From Microbacterium sp. 10M-3C3 (GTDB taxonomy: Bacteria; Actinomycetota; Actinomycetes; Actinomycetales; Microbacteriaceae), in the NCBI RefSeq assembly GCF_003931875.1, contig NZ_CP034245.1, positions 1,736,001 to 1,800,000 of the forward strand: a DNA stretch of 64,000 nt, written 5' to 3'. Below are positions 11,101-18,889 of this stretch, piece after piece. The notes below the pieces were generated by a model. It saw only the letters and a list, made by a program, of their open reading frames with translations. It was not told the origin of the DNA and did not search any database. A program made the translations under genes and the position numbers. The stretch's first letter is position 1. Every line of letters starts with the position of its first letter.

Positions 11101-11697
11101 AACCGCGCCGTCGCGGGACGTTGCGCCCGAGCGCGTCGCTGCAAGCTCGCGCTCCATGAACGCAACCACCTCCGCAACCGCCGCATGGTGCGCCTCCGCG
11201 ATCCGTGCCTGCGTCGTTGCGTCCGCAACCGCCCACAGCACCGAGGCGGACTTCGGCAGCGAGAAAGTGAAGTCGTACCCGGCGACCGCCCGCCGCGAGG
11301 TGCGCGCCGACTCCTCCGCCTCGATCACCACAACGGCCTCAGCTCGCTCATCCGCGCCCAACGCCGGATCGAGCCGCGAGATGCGCGCCGCGATCCGATC
11401 CTCGACGCTCGGGAACGCCGGATACGCCTTCCCCAGCGGATCGCCGGTCACCGGGTCGCGCCCCATCCCCAGCAGAAGCTGGAGCTGCGCCTCCGAGACC
11501 GGCGCGCCCTCGTGAATCTCACCCTCCCCGAGCGCCGCGAGCCCGCCGCCCATCCAGCGGCCCGGCGGTGTGCCCTGCTCGGCGTAGTACCGGGTCAGCG
11601 GCGTCGAGAGCGCCCGCTCGCCGTCAGCCGACGCCACGGAGCGCAGCAGGTACTTGTAGCCGTCCCCCGCGCCCATGACCCGCATCGAAACCGACAC
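8152..11697 (-). CDS. MobF-family relaxase/helicase (TraA/TrwC-like)
   Basis: A 1181-residue conjugative relaxase that nicks the transfer origin and unwinds the strand to be moved. The N-terminal TrwC domain has the active-site tyrosine pair (Tyr37-Tyr38, in LTRYYAEQG) and the metal-binding HUH motif at His225/His227 (DPQLHTHVVV). A helicase domain follows with Walker A GPAGAGKTT near residue 550 and VIVDEASLAG as motif II, then a UvrD-C-like VQLGYAVTAYRAQGVTVD. The C-terminal 250 residues are Ala/Arg-rich helices. The GTG start gives MSVSMRVMGAG; an ATG four codons in is the alternative. A GAGAGG ribosome site precedes the GTG. Full length, no lesions seen. Confidence 0.93.
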   Translation of the reverse strand: MSVSMRVMGAGDGYKYLLRSVASADGERALSTPLTRYYAEQGTPPGRWMGGGLAALGEGEIHEGAPVSEAQLQLLLGMGRDPVTGDPLGKAYPAFPSVEDRIAARISRLDPALGADERAEAVVVIEAEESARTSRRAVAGYDFTFSLPKSASVLWAVADATTQARIAEAHHAAVAEVVAFMERELAATRSGATSRDGAVAQVEVTGLIATAFDHFDSRASDPQLHTHVVVSNKVRTLFDGKWRSLDGRPLHAATVALSELHTAVFADHLTRVLGVGWERRDRGADRNPVWAVATVPEELVAEFSSRSRHIDIEKDGLIAEYEAAHGHAPSRETIIRLRQQATLATRPDKEVRPLADLAQEWRTRASRLLGRDATEWAREAVAVEPAKLLRAEDVPLERIARLGASVVAAVAEKRTTWSLWNLYAEAARQTMGWRFTGTEDREAITSMIVDAAEQASIRLTPPELASSPAAFQRTDGTSVFRPRNAARYSGAAVLAAEDRLLARSREQVAPRLADATIAHALQPRRGRALGDDQRAALTAIASSGRMLDLLIGPAGAGKTTALRALRRAWEAEHGHGSVVGLAPSAVAAEVLAGDLGIPTENTAKWWQTYRDHGIGFTAGQLVIVDEASLAGTLALDRLVRVAVDAGVKVLLVGDTAQLQSVDAGGAFGLLVADRDDVPELTDVRRIAAAWEKEATLDLRHGRIEAIDTYHAHGRIHAGEAERMADAAYASWQSDRVAGLASILIAESSAMVTTLNQRARADLILAGQVDARAEVRLHDHTEASVGDAIITRRNDRELRIGRGWVRNGSRWTITAIDADGSLRVRPAGRRWGATLRLPAEYVAEHVQLGYAVTAYRAQGVTVDTGHTLIEPGATRENFYVAMTRGRLVNTAYVSINRPDDDHIHPPTQDTKAVAARKVLAGVLQHVGAELSARQMIAAEQDAWGSVGQLAAEYETIAAAAQQQRWEALVRATRLTEAEADAAIGSTAFGVLGAELRRAEADGYDTERLLHALVASRPLDDAEDVAAVLHERVIRALARANGAGRVRQPAAPIAGLITPALGTMDDDMRAALRERAALIEQRADALVAEAVEASEAWAAELGPEPADPQLAAIWRREARTVAAYRDTYGIAETSALGLIGDDARQHADAARARAAIHRARQLAARAAEPESTVTAVGVSAPRL

Positions 11698-11802
11698 CCG
11701 GTACCGCCTCTCTCGTCAGGGAGGTGAGCCGCCGAGCCCGCCCTCGGGCGGGCTCGACCTCGATGTGCAAGACGTGTACTGGTCTCTGGAGGGCTTCCGA
11801 GA
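11698..11802. other. Intergenic region upstream of the relaxase; possible oriT
   Basis: This 105-base gap precedes the relaxase gene and contains a strong hairpin (11733-11756). MobF relaxases commonly lie beside their transfer origin, so oriT may be here. I see no nic-site consensus that I can defend. Confidence 0.3.
11733..11756. repeat. Inverted repeat upstream of the relaxase gene
   Basis: A perfect 10-bp stem, CGAGCCCGCC / GGCGGGCTCG, with loop CTCG. It could terminate the operon that comes from the right, or be part of oriT. No T-run follows on either strand. Confidence 0.6.
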
Positions 11803-12219
11803 TCAGACAAGGCGGGCGCGGACGACGGCGATGTCGCGCTCATGATCGCGCACGATCCTGTCAGCCTTGGTCGTGAACTCCGACTTGTGGATCACGACGA
11901 GCCGGATACCCTGCTGCGGCAGGATCTCCGCCTTTCGCTGGTCGTAGAGCCGCCGCTGCTCGCCACGGGGCACACCGGAGACGGTCGCGCGGCGGTCGAA
12001 CAGCGGGACGGCCACGGTGTGCTGCTTCTCCTGGAACTCAACCACGAGCCCCAGCGCAGGCCAATACCCGTCGACAGGGAGCCTGCGAGCCCGTCCGGTC
12101 GTCGGCGACACGTCGCCGACAAGCCACAGGAACGTCGCCTGTCGCTCCCCGCAGACCCCGATCACCTCGTCGCAGAGGTCGAGAACGTAGTGCTCATCAC
12201 TGTCGGCGCGCTTGCCCAC
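11803..12219 (-). CDS. Hypothetical protein, possible PD-(D/E)XK-type nuclease fold
   Basis: A 138-residue protein. The stretch VDGYWPALGLVVEFQEKQH, then YDQRKAEILPQQGIRLVVI, resembles the D-(8-12)-ExK core of small restriction-like nucleases (Vsr/DUF559 style). This is inference from pattern, not a family match. The GTG start gives MGKRADSDEHYVLDLC; the ribosome site is weak. It lies 5 bases after the 65-residue gene on the same strand, so it is probably the last gene of that short operon before the relaxase. Confidence 0.55.
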   Translation of the reverse strand: MGKRADSDEHYVLDLCDEVIGVCGERQATFLWLVGDVSPTTGRARRLPVDGYWPALGLVVEFQEKQHTVAVPLFDRRATVSGVPRGEQRRLYDQRKAEILPQQGIRLVVIHKSEFTTKADRIVRDHERDIAVVRARLV

Positions 12220-12224
12220 GATGC

Positions 12225-12422
12225 CTACAGGTACTCGACGACGGCCACTACGCGGATGACGCCGTTGAACTCGTCGCCGCCCGCGACTGTGGACAAGGCG
12301 ACGATACGGTGCTCCGGCCGGGCGGCGAGCTCCTGCGCGAGCGCGTCCTTGATCGACCCGCGCATGAAGTTGTCGACGCGCACCTCCACGATCTCCTGGG
12401 TGCTGGTCAGTCCCTGAGCCAT
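12225..12422 (-). CDS. Small hypothetical protein (65 aa)
   Basis: A 65-residue acidic/hydrophobic protein, MAQGLTSTQEIVEVRVDNF at its start, with no recognised family. The ATG has an AAGGGA ribosome site nine bases upstream. It is sandwiched between two same-strand genes with gaps of 17 and 5 bases, which supports it being translated as part of one operon. Confidence 0.55.
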   Translation of the reverse strand: MAQGLTSTQEIVEVRVDNFMRGSIKDALAQELAARPEHRIVALSTVAGGDEFNGVIRVVAVVEYL

Positions 12423-12439
12423 GCCTGTTGTCCCTTCGG

Positions 12440-13345
12440 CTACGGGATCAGCCCGAGGAGCGTCACGACGCCGCTTGAGACCAGATTCCCGAGTGCTCCC
12501 GCTGTCGTCGCTGAGAGGAAAGGCAAGAGCCGCTCCAGAGCCGACTTCGTTCGTGAAGGGTCTTCTGTGGCCACGCCACCGCGTGCATCAGCTATCGCGT
12601 CAGACACCTCGTGCTCATCGGCGAGACCGAGCGCGGGCAGGGCTTGCTCTATGCCGTCCAGAGTTTCAGCAGCCTTGACCAGCCATGTCGAGCTGAGGTC
12701 AATGCTCTGACTGACGCTTGAACTCTGGTTCGCGATGTTTGCGGGGCCGTGCACTGTCGTGGTGATCGTCGTACCGCTCGTGGCCTCATCGTCACGCACG
12801 CTGCCACCGCGTTCGATCAGCCGGACTCCCTTCGGGAGCAGTTCTACGAGCGTGATTTCGCCGGAAGCAAGAGTCGTGCCCCGAATGTAACCAGCGTCCC
12901 TCAACGCGGCACTTGCCTTCTCGACATCGGTGTCGGTGAACACGACCCCGAAGTACGTGGCCCCGGACTGGGGAACGCCCTTGGGGTCTGGCATCAGCGC
13001 ATCATGGACATGAATGCGGTCGTAGAGCCAGCGTAGGAGTACGTCGCGGAGCGCGATGCGACGTGCGGCAACGTCAGCTCGATCCTGCTCGATCCTCGCC
13101 GCTGCGTCTCGCCCAGCGGGCGTGACAGCACCGATCCAGTCGCCGAAGGACATGTCCTTGGTGCTTACCCACCCTCGCCGCGCAAGCTCCTGGAGTTCGG
13201 AATGGTCGAGCTGTGACGGATCACCGCCCAGGTCAGCAAGGCGCTCCCTCACCGCTTCTTCTTCCGCACCCCATCCGTCAGCGCCTACCGACTGGACGAC
13301 TGCGAGGATGAGCAGACGCCGGTTGATCTCACGGTCGATTGCCAC
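12440..13345 (-). CDS. Hypothetical protein with winged-helix-like N-terminus
   Basis: A 301-residue protein. Residues 1-70 (REINRRLLILAVVQ... ELARRGWVS) look like a winged helix; the middle includes YDRIHVHDALMPDPK and a segment TTITTTVHGPANIANQ rich in Thr/Asn/Ser, and the C-terminus is a long helical region ending in a hydrophobic ALGNLVSSGVVTLLGLIP. This layout (sensor-like N-terminus, beta segment, hydrophobic helical tail) occurs in abortive-infection effectors, but I recognise no named family. A GTG start two bases after the DUF499 stub stop shows it was co-transcribed with it. Confidence 0.6.
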   Translation of the reverse strand: MAIDREINRRLLILAVVQSVGADGWGAEEEAVRERLADLGGDPSQLDHSELQELARRGWVSTKDMSFGDWIGAVTPAGRDAAARIEQDRADVAARRIALRDVLLRWLYDRIHVHDALMPDPKGVPQSGATYFGVVFTDTDVEKASAALRDAGYIRGTTLASGEITLVELLPKGVRLIERGGSVRDDEATSGTTITTTVHGPANIANQSSSVSQSIDLSSTWLVKAAETLDGIEQALPALGLADEHEVSDAIADARGGVATEDPSRTKSALERLLPFLSATTAGALGNLVSSGVVTLLGLIP

Positions 13346-13347
13346 CG

Positions 13348-13785
13348 CTACTCCGCCTCGAACTCGTTGGTGGTGAACTTCAGGGTTGTGGCGTTCTCTC
13401 GGATGGTGCGGAGCTGCTGCTCGGTGAAGCCGTCGGGGTGGATGGCGTCGATGGAGAGCGAAATGGTGAGCTTCGCGCCGGATGCGGCGAGGTTGGTCAG
13501 CACCTCGGTGGCGATCTTGGCGAAGTCGGCGGAGTAGCGTTCGGCGCTGATCGGCGCGCTGCCGACGTACCGGGTCGCCGCGGGCTTCCTCGCAGGCGCT
13601 GGCGCGGGAGCGGTGGTCGTAGCGCCTCCCGCCGTGCCCGCTGCTGCCGCCGCAGATGCTGGGGAGTCCGCCTCCGGCGCGGGGGTGCTGCTGGTCGCGG
13701 TCGCGGCCAGGTCTGCGGCACGCTGTGCTTCGGCCGGTGCGGGCTTGACGATCAAGGTGGCGTCGGTGACGGGCCTTAGGCCTCG
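13348..13785 (-). pseudogene. C-terminal stub of a DUF499-type ATPase
   Basis: About 140 codons remain in frame. The sequence DATLIVKPAP, an Ala/Pro/Thr linker, then YVGSAPISAERYSADFAKIATEVLTNL and TRENATTLKFTTNEFE-like residues resemble the extreme C-terminus of DUF499 (Swt1-type HEPN) proteins, which are about 1000 residues long. No start codon suits the fragment other than a TTG inside it. Upstream of about position 13785 the frame turns into Arg/Gly sequence without homology. The full gene belongs to helicase-DUF1156-DUF499 defence cassettes; a broken helicase of that type lies at the other cargo border. Confidence 0.6.
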
Positions 13786-14086
13786 GCGACCTCTACCGCG
13801 ACAGTATCCGAATCATCACCGACTCCCGCGCAGAAGCGACCCGGTCGTACCCTCGCCCATCACTTGTCTCGCCCCGCAAAGGGCCGACGATCCTCCCGAT
13901 TGCTCACCTCACGCCCGGCGGCTTGCCTGCCAGTCCCCGACCCGGCGGCAGGAGAGCCAGGATCCTGCCTTGACGTTGTCGGTCTTGATCCTCGCTTCCG
14001 CGCGATCATCCTCACCTTCAGCGGGTTCGATCCAACGACCCGGCCGGGCGTGCTGAAAGAGCAACGTGGCGATCATCCGGAGTTGC
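13786..14086. other. Left cargo border, no gene recognised
   Basis: About 300 bases between the DUF499 stub and the thiolase gene. Several frames are open but none gives protein-like sequence. No terminal inverted repeat or target duplication matching the right border was found by eye. Confidence 0.5.
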
Positions 14087-15259
14087 TCACCGCTCGAGAA
14101 CGATGGCGAGTCCCTGGCCGACGCCGATGCAGATCGCGGCGACGGCGACGCCTCCGCCGCGGCGGGCAAGCTCGTGCGCGGCGTGACCTACTATGCGTCC
14201 CCCGGACGCGCCGAGCGGGTGTCCGATGGCTAGTGCGCCGCCGTGGATGTTGACCCTTTGGGGGTCGAGGTCGGGCCACCCTTTCATGTCGGCGAGGCAC
14301 TGCGAAGCGAAGGCCTCGTTGAGTTCGACGATGTCGACGTCGGCCCATGTCCTGCCTGCGCGGGCGAGGGCCTTGTTCGCGGCTTCGATCGGGGCGAGGG
14401 GGAACAGGTCAGGGTCCACCCCGTGCCATCCGCGGCCGGCGATACGGGCGAGTGGTTCGGCGTCGATCGCGTGCTCCGCGCCGAGGATCACCGCGGAGGC
14501 GCCGTCGTTGATGGGGGACGAGTTCCCGGCGGTCACGGTGCCGTTCTCGCTCGCGAACAGGGGCCTGAGGGTCGCGAGCTTCTCGATGGTGGACCCGTCG
14601 CGGATTCCCTCGTCGCGGACCAGCTCAGCGCCGGGCACCTGCACGATCTCCGCGTCATAGATGCCGTCGGCCCAGGCCTTCGCGGCGAGTTCATGACTGC
14701 GCGCCGCGTACGCGTCCTGCTGCTCCCGGGTGATGCCCAGCAGCTGTGCGACCTTCTCGGCCGATTCCCCGTTGGAGATCGTCCAGTGCGCCGGGAGTGC
14801 CGGGTTGATCATCCGCCATCCGATGGAGGTATTCCACAGCGTCTGGTTGCCGACCGCCGGCCACGGTTTCGGCGACTTCTCCACGACGAATGGCGCCCGG
14901 CTCATGGACTCGACACCACCGGTGAGCACGATTCGGGCATCTCCCGCTTCGATCGCACGCGAGCCTTGGACCACCGCCTCGACGCTGGATGCGCACAACC
15001 GGTTTACGGTGGTGCCGGTGACGGTGGTCGGGAAGCGGGCGAGCAGCGCACCGAATCGCGCGACGTTGCGGTTGTCCTCGCCCGCCTGGTTCGCGTCTCC
15101 GAAAATCACATCGTCGATGTCGGACGGGTCCAGCCCGAGCCGTTGAACCGACGCGGCCATCACGAGTGCGGCAAGGTCGTCCGGTCGTGTGGCCGACAGT
15201 GTGCCGCCGGCCCGGCCGAACGGGGTGCGGACGGCATCGAAAACGAAGGTCGAGGTCAT
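14087..15259 (-). CDS. Acetyl-CoA acyltransferase (thiolase)
   Basis: A 390-residue degradative thiolase that splits 3-oxoacyl-CoA with CoA. Catalytic residues are all visible: nucleophile Cys89 in NRLCASS, His347 in GHPLGASGG and Cys377 in ICIGVGQG. The N-terminus (FDAVRTPFGRAGG) and length suit the beta-ketoadipyl-CoA/acetoacetyl-CoA thiolase branch (PcaF-like). It is the third gene of the CoA-transferase/acyl-CoA dehydrogenase/thiolase unit. In the proposed pathway it gives succinyl-CoA plus acetyl-CoA from 3-oxoadipyl-CoA, or two acetyl-CoA if the route is via glutarate. Confidence 0.92.
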   Translation of the reverse strand: MTSTFVFDAVRTPFGRAGGTLSATRPDDLAALVMAASVQRLGLDPSDIDDVIFGDANQAGEDNRNVARFGALLARFPTTVTGTTVNRLCASSVEAVVQGSRAIEAGDARIVLTGGVESMSRAPFVVEKSPKPWPAVGNQTLWNTSIGWRMINPALPAHWTISNGESAEKVAQLLGITREQQDAYAARSHELAAKAWADGIYDAEIVQVPGAELVRDEGIRDGSTIEKLATLRPLFASENGTVTAGNSSPINDGASAVILGAEHAIDAEPLARIAGRGWHGVDPDLFPLAPIEAANKALARAGRTWADVDIVELNEAFASQCLADMKGWPDLDPQRVNIHGGALAIGHPLGASGGRIVGHAAHELARRGGGVAVAAICIGVGQGLAIVLER

Positions 15260-15355
15260 GGGTGATTCTCCGATCCTGCCGAGTCGCGCCGCGGGGTACG
15301 GCGCGTTCCGGGAAGGCTGGGTCGCGGGTATCGACTGAGGCGGGCAGCGTCGAGG

Positions 15356-16558
15356 TCATGAGAACGCGGCGATGCCCGTGATCTCTCGCCCGATGATCAG
15401 GGACTGGATGAAGTCGGTGCCCTCATAGGTGTGCACCACCTCCATGTCGGTGAGGTGGCGGGCGACGTGGTTCTCCAGGAGAAGACCATTGCCGCCGAGC
15501 AGGTCGCGGGCGTCGCGGCACAGCGCACGGGAGCGCTGGCCGGTGAACATCTTCGCCAGTGACGCCTGCTCGTTGCTCAGGCGCCCTTCGTCCTGCAGGG
15601 TTGCGGTGCGGAAGCACAGCAACTGCATGGCGGTGAGGTCGGCGAGCATGTTGGCGAGCTTGTTCTGCACGAGCTGGTAACTGGCGATCGGCTTTCCGAA
15701 CTGGACTCGGTCCTGCACATAGGACGCGGCGGCTTCGTAGGCGGCGAGTGCGTGGCCGAGTGCTTCCCAGGCAACCGTGCTGCGTGTGCGGTTGAGGATC
15801 GCGGACACGTCCCGGAAGGACGCCGATCCCGCGAGCTTGTTCTCCACGGGGATGCGAAGCCCGGTGATCTCGATGTGCGCCTGCTGGATCGCGCGCTTGG
15901 CGATCTTGCCGGTGATCGCCTCGGCGACGTACCCGTCGGGGTACTGGCCGTCGGCGTCCTTCTCGAGGACGAATGCCTTTACTTTGGCATCCGCAGTGTC
16001 CCGGGCCCAGAGGATGACGAGATCGGCGACGTGGCCCAGCCCGATCCACCTCTTCATGCCATCGATGACGTAGACATCCCCCTCCCGGCGAGCGGTGGTC
16101 TCCAGGGCGACGGAGTCCGAGCCGTGGTCGGGCTCTGTCAACGCGAACGCGCCGAGCTTGCGCAGCGCTGCCATGTCGGGCAGCCACCGTTGCTTCTGCT
16201 CGTCGTCGCCGAGCAACGCGATGCTGCCCATCGCCAGTCCGGAGTGGACGGCGTTGAACGTGTTCACGCTGCCGTCGCCGCGGGACAGCTCCATCGCGAC
16301 CAGCCCGGTCTGCAGGCGGGTGAGCCCCGGGCACCCGTAGCCTTGGATCGCTGTTCCGACGATGCCGAGGTCGCCCAGCGCGGGAAGGATCTGGTAGGGG
16401 AAGTCCGCCATCTCCCAGTAGTCGTTGATGATAGGGAGGACTTCGGCGTCCACGAAACCCCGTACACGTGCGATCAGGCTGCGGTCGTCGTCGCCGAGCA
16501 GGTCGCCCACCTGGTAGAAGTCCGTGTCTACTCGTTGTGCTGTCGTCGCGATTGTCAT
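15356..16558 (-). CDS. Acyl-CoA dehydrogenase, GcdH/ACX4-like
   Basis: A 400-residue FAD-dependent acyl-CoA dehydrogenase. It has QGYGCPG, the FAD-site ALTEPDHGSD and KRWIGLG, and the C-terminal HTYEGT...LIIGREITGI in which the Glu is the expected catalytic base of the glutaryl-CoA dehydrogenase branch. Overall it reads closest to short-chain ACX4/GcdH-like enzymes. The start (MTIATTAQR) is one base after the CoA-transferase stop, so the two are coupled. Expected substrate: the CoA ester of the dicarboxylate made by the upstream oxidations. Whether it decarboxylates (glutaryl-CoA to crotonyl-CoA) cannot be settled from sequence by eye. Confidence 0.88.
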   Translation of the reverse strand: MTIATTAQRVDTDFYQVGDLLGDDDRSLIARVRGFVDAEVLPIINDYWEMADFPYQILPALGDLGIVGTAIQGYGCPGLTRLQTGLVAMELSRGDGSVNTFNAVHSGLAMGSIALLGDDEQKQRWLPDMAALRKLGAFALTEPDHGSDSVALETTARREGDVYVIDGMKRWIGLGHVADLVILWARDTADAKVKAFVLEKDADGQYPDGYVAEAITGKIAKRAIQQAHIEITGLRIPVENKLAGSASFRDVSAILNRTRSTVAWEALGHALAAYEAAASYVQDRVQFGKPIASYQLVQNKLANMLADLTAMQLLCFRTATLQDEGRLSNEQASLAKMFTGQRSRALCRDARDLLGGNGLLLENHVARHLTDMEVVHTYEGTDFIQSLIIGREITGIAAFS

Positions 16559-16559
16559 C

Positions 16560-17807
16560 TCAGCGCCCCTCTTCCCGAATTGCCGGGACGGGCACCCGCT
16601 CGCCGGCGAAGCCGTCATGGTCTTCCCCGTCCTGCAGCCACCGGCGGATGGCAGCGCTGTCCTGGTCGAGGTCGGGTGGAGCGGTCCGGTACGTCGCGGG
16701 GGTGCGGGAGAAGGTGATGGGGTTGCGAATGGTGGGCACCGCCCGGTCGCCGCGGCCGACCAGGACGCTGGGCTCCAGCCCGATCCGCGTGGCGAACTCG
16801 ACACCTCCGCCAACGTCCAGGATCGGTGCGCACGGCACGTGCAGCGGGCTGAGGATGTCGAACCACTCCTGCGCGGTCTTGGAGGCCAGCCGCGCTGTCA
16901 GCATCGGGCGGAGTTCGTCTCGGTGCGCGCTGCGCTCCGCGTTGGACGCGAAGCGGGTGTCCGCGGCCAGCTGCGGCAACCCGACGGCGTCGCAGAACGT
17001 GGCGAACTGCACGTCGTTGCCGATCGCGAGGATGAGCTCCCCGTCGCCGGTCGGAAACGGCGCGTACGGGTAGATGCTCGGGTGGTCGTTGCCCATCCGG
17101 GTCGGGGACTGCCCGGTGAGCAAGAACCCACCGGTCTGGTTGACCATGCCCGACAGTGCGGAGGACAGCAGGTTCACCTCGACATGCTGGCCCTCCCCTG
17201 AATGCTGGCGGTGGTAGAGGGCGGACGTGATCGCGACACAGGTGTGCAAGCCGGCGATCACATCGAACACTGCGATTCCCGAGCGGAACCCCTCGGTGTC
17301 CGGCGCCCCGGTCACGCTCATCAGTCCGGACAGCGCCTGTGCCAGCAGGTCGTAGCCGGCAAGCCCGGCGCCTCCCGCGGTGCCGAACCCGGTGATCGAC
17401 GCGTAGATCACCCCGGGGTTCTCCCGCGCGACCGACTCATAGTCCAGGCCGAATCGCCGCAGACCGCCCGGTTTGAAGTTCTCCGTCAGCACATCGGCTC
17501 GCGACGCCAGCCGCTGCGCGAGGACCAGGTCGTCCGGGTCGCGAAAGTCGAGCATGACAGACTTCTTGTTCCGGTTGATGGAGAGGAAGTAGGTCGACTC
17601 GCCCCGGTACTCGGGCGGCCGCCAGCCGCGTGTCTCATCTCCCAGTGGACTCTCCACCTTGATCACGGTCGCACCGAGATCCGCGAGCAGCATCGTGCAG
17701 TACGGGCCCGCCAGAACCCTGCCGAAGTCGGCGATCAGGAGACCGGCGAACGGCCCGCTGGTCACGTCCTGCGTCATCCGGTCATCCGGGAGCGAGCTCT
17801 TCGTCAT
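16560..17807 (-). CDS. CaiB/BaiF (class III) CoA-transferase
   Basis: A 415-residue formyl-CoA-transferase-type enzyme that moves CoA from a donor to a carboxylic acid. Class III features: FGRVLAGPYCTMLLADLGA at the N-terminus, VIKVESPLGDETRGW, NRNKKSVMLDF, TENFKPG, and the catalytic aspartate, probably Asp153, in AGYDLLAQALSG. The ATG has a GAGGTG ribosome site six bases upstream. It is first in an operon with an acyl-CoA dehydrogenase and a thiolase, so its likely job is to activate glutarate or adipate (compare succinate/glutarate CoA-transferase). A GGTATTGGAC motif lies 55 bases upstream. Confidence 0.92.
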   Translation of the reverse strand: MTKSSLPDDRMTQDVTSGPFAGLLIADFGRVLAGPYCTMLLADLGATVIKVESPLGDETRGWRPPEYRGESTYFLSINRNKKSVMLDFRDPDDLVLAQRLASRADVLTENFKPGGLRRFGLDYESVARENPGVIYASITGFGTAGGAGLAGYDLLAQALSGLMSVTGAPDTEGFRSGIAVFDVIAGLHTCVAITSALYHRQHSGEGQHVEVNLLSSALSGMVNQTGGFLLTGQSPTRMGNDHPSIYPYAPFPTGDGELILAIGNDVQFATFCDAVGLPQLAADTRFASNAERSAHRDELRPMLTARLASKTAQEWFDILSPLHVPCAPILDVGGGVEFATRIGLEPSVLVGRGDRAVPTIRNPITFSRTPATYRTAPPDLDQDSAAIRRWLQDGEDHDGFAGERVPVPAIREEGR

Positions 17808-17861
17808 CGGAAACACCTCAATCGTTGTGTCCGCCCAGACTCCCAGCACTCGTTTATGTCC

Positions 17862-17871
17862 GTCCAATACC
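17862..17871 (-). promoter_or_regulatory. GGTATTGGAC motif upstream of the CoA-transferase operon
   Basis: Read on the minus strand the site is GGTATTGGAC, preceded by ATCG. It points toward the CoA-transferase gene, with 54 bases to the ATG. The same oriented motif precedes four other units of the catabolic block. Confidence 0.55.
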
Positions 17872-18035
17872 CGATCGGATGCATACTGATGCGGCGTTCG
17901 CATGAAAGGGTGACTGTTCCACAACGGAACACTCGAGCCTGCCGTCGGCAGGCCAGCCTCGGTGTCAAGAGGCGACGGTGCCGATAGCGGCCTGCGACTG
18001 TACGTGATCAGCAATGAGGCTAAGGAGAACAACTC

Positions 18036-18791
18036 ATGAGTAGCAGGCTTGCAGGCAAGGTCGCGATCGTCACCGGCGCCGCGAACGGGATGGGGCGCGC
18101 TCATGTGCACCGTCTTGCCAAGGAAGGGGCGACCGTCCTCGCCACCGACGTCGACGCGGGCGGGCTCGAGCAGACCGTCGCCGAGGCGAACCGTGACGGC
18201 GGGACGGTCGTGGCGCTGGAGCAGGACGTCACGGTCGCGGCGAGATGGGACGAGATCGTGGCCGATGCCGAGCAGCGTTTCGGTCGTCTCGACATCTTGG
18301 TGAACAACGCGGGGATACTCATCCTGAAGCCCGTCGACGAGACGACAGAGGAGGAGTGGGATCTGATCTTCCGCATCAACGCTAAGGGCGTCTTCCTGGG
18401 CACGAAGGCCGTGGCACCCGCTCTGACCCGCGCAGGCGGCGGATCGATCGTGAACATCTCCTCCATCTACGGCATCATCGGTGCGCCGAGCGCCGCCGCA
18501 TATGAGGCGTCCAAGGGCGCCGTCCGGCTGCTGACCAAGGCGAGCGCCGTGGACCTGGCGAAATACGGCATCCGGGTGAACTCCGTTCATCCCGGTGTCA
18601 TCGCCACCCCCATGACCACCGGGCTGCTGGCGACGCCGGAGTCGACGAAGGCGGTGCTGTCCACGACGATCCTCGACCGGCCGGGTCAGCCGGAAGAGGT
18701 CTCGAATGTCGTGCTCTTCCTCGCCTCCGACGAGGCATCCTTCGTGACCGGCGCCGAGTACGTCGTGGACGGCGGCTACACCGCACAGTGA
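18036..18791 (+). CDS. Short-chain dehydrogenase (cyclic alcohol dehydrogenase candidate)
   Basis: A 251-residue classical SDR. The NAD(P) motif TGAANGMGRAH, the aspartate in ATDVDAG that favours NAD, NNAG, the catalytic Ser in NISSIYG and the YEASK active site are all intact. The family includes cyclopentanol/cyclohexanol dehydrogenases, so in this setting it is the best candidate for oxidising the cyclic alcohol to the ketone used by the monooxygenases. It is divergent from the CoA-transferase operon, with an AAGGAG site eight bases before the ATG. The LysR gene follows after 98 bases. Confidence 0.88.
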   Translation: MSSRLAGKVAIVTGAANGMGRAHVHRLAKEGATVLATDVDAGGLEQTVAEANRDGGTVVALEQDVTVAARWDEIVADAEQRFGRLDILVNNAGILILKPVDETTEEEWDLIFRINAKGVFLGTKAVAPALTRAGGGSIVNISSIYGIIGAPSAAAYEASKGAVRLLTKASAVDLAKYGIRVNSVHPGVIATPMTTGLLATPESTKAVLSTTILDRPGQPEEVSNVVLFLASDEASFVTGAEYVVDGGYTAQ

Positions 18792-18864
18792 TCCCCGGTC
18801 GGCCGGGGAATCTGCATGTCCCCGGCCGACCCATCCCGATTGCGCGTCAATCGACATCGATTCA

Positions 18865-18873
18865 GTACCGGAC
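18865..18873 (+). promoter_or_regulatory. GTACCGGAC, variant of the shared motif, before lysR
   Basis: GTACCGGACGTG here is followed by a TAATCT -10-like hexamer and then, four bases on, the lysR ATG. The enoyl-CoA hydratase promoter has the closely similar GTATTGGACGTG with TATTGAT in the same place. Confidence 0.4.
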
Positions 18874-18889
18874 GTGCAATAATCTTCGG

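Noticed and set aside
17808..18857. 350-codon N-terminal extension of the CoA-transferase frame
   Set aside because: It is only the antisense of the SDR and intergenic region; the family start and a ribosome site are at 17807.
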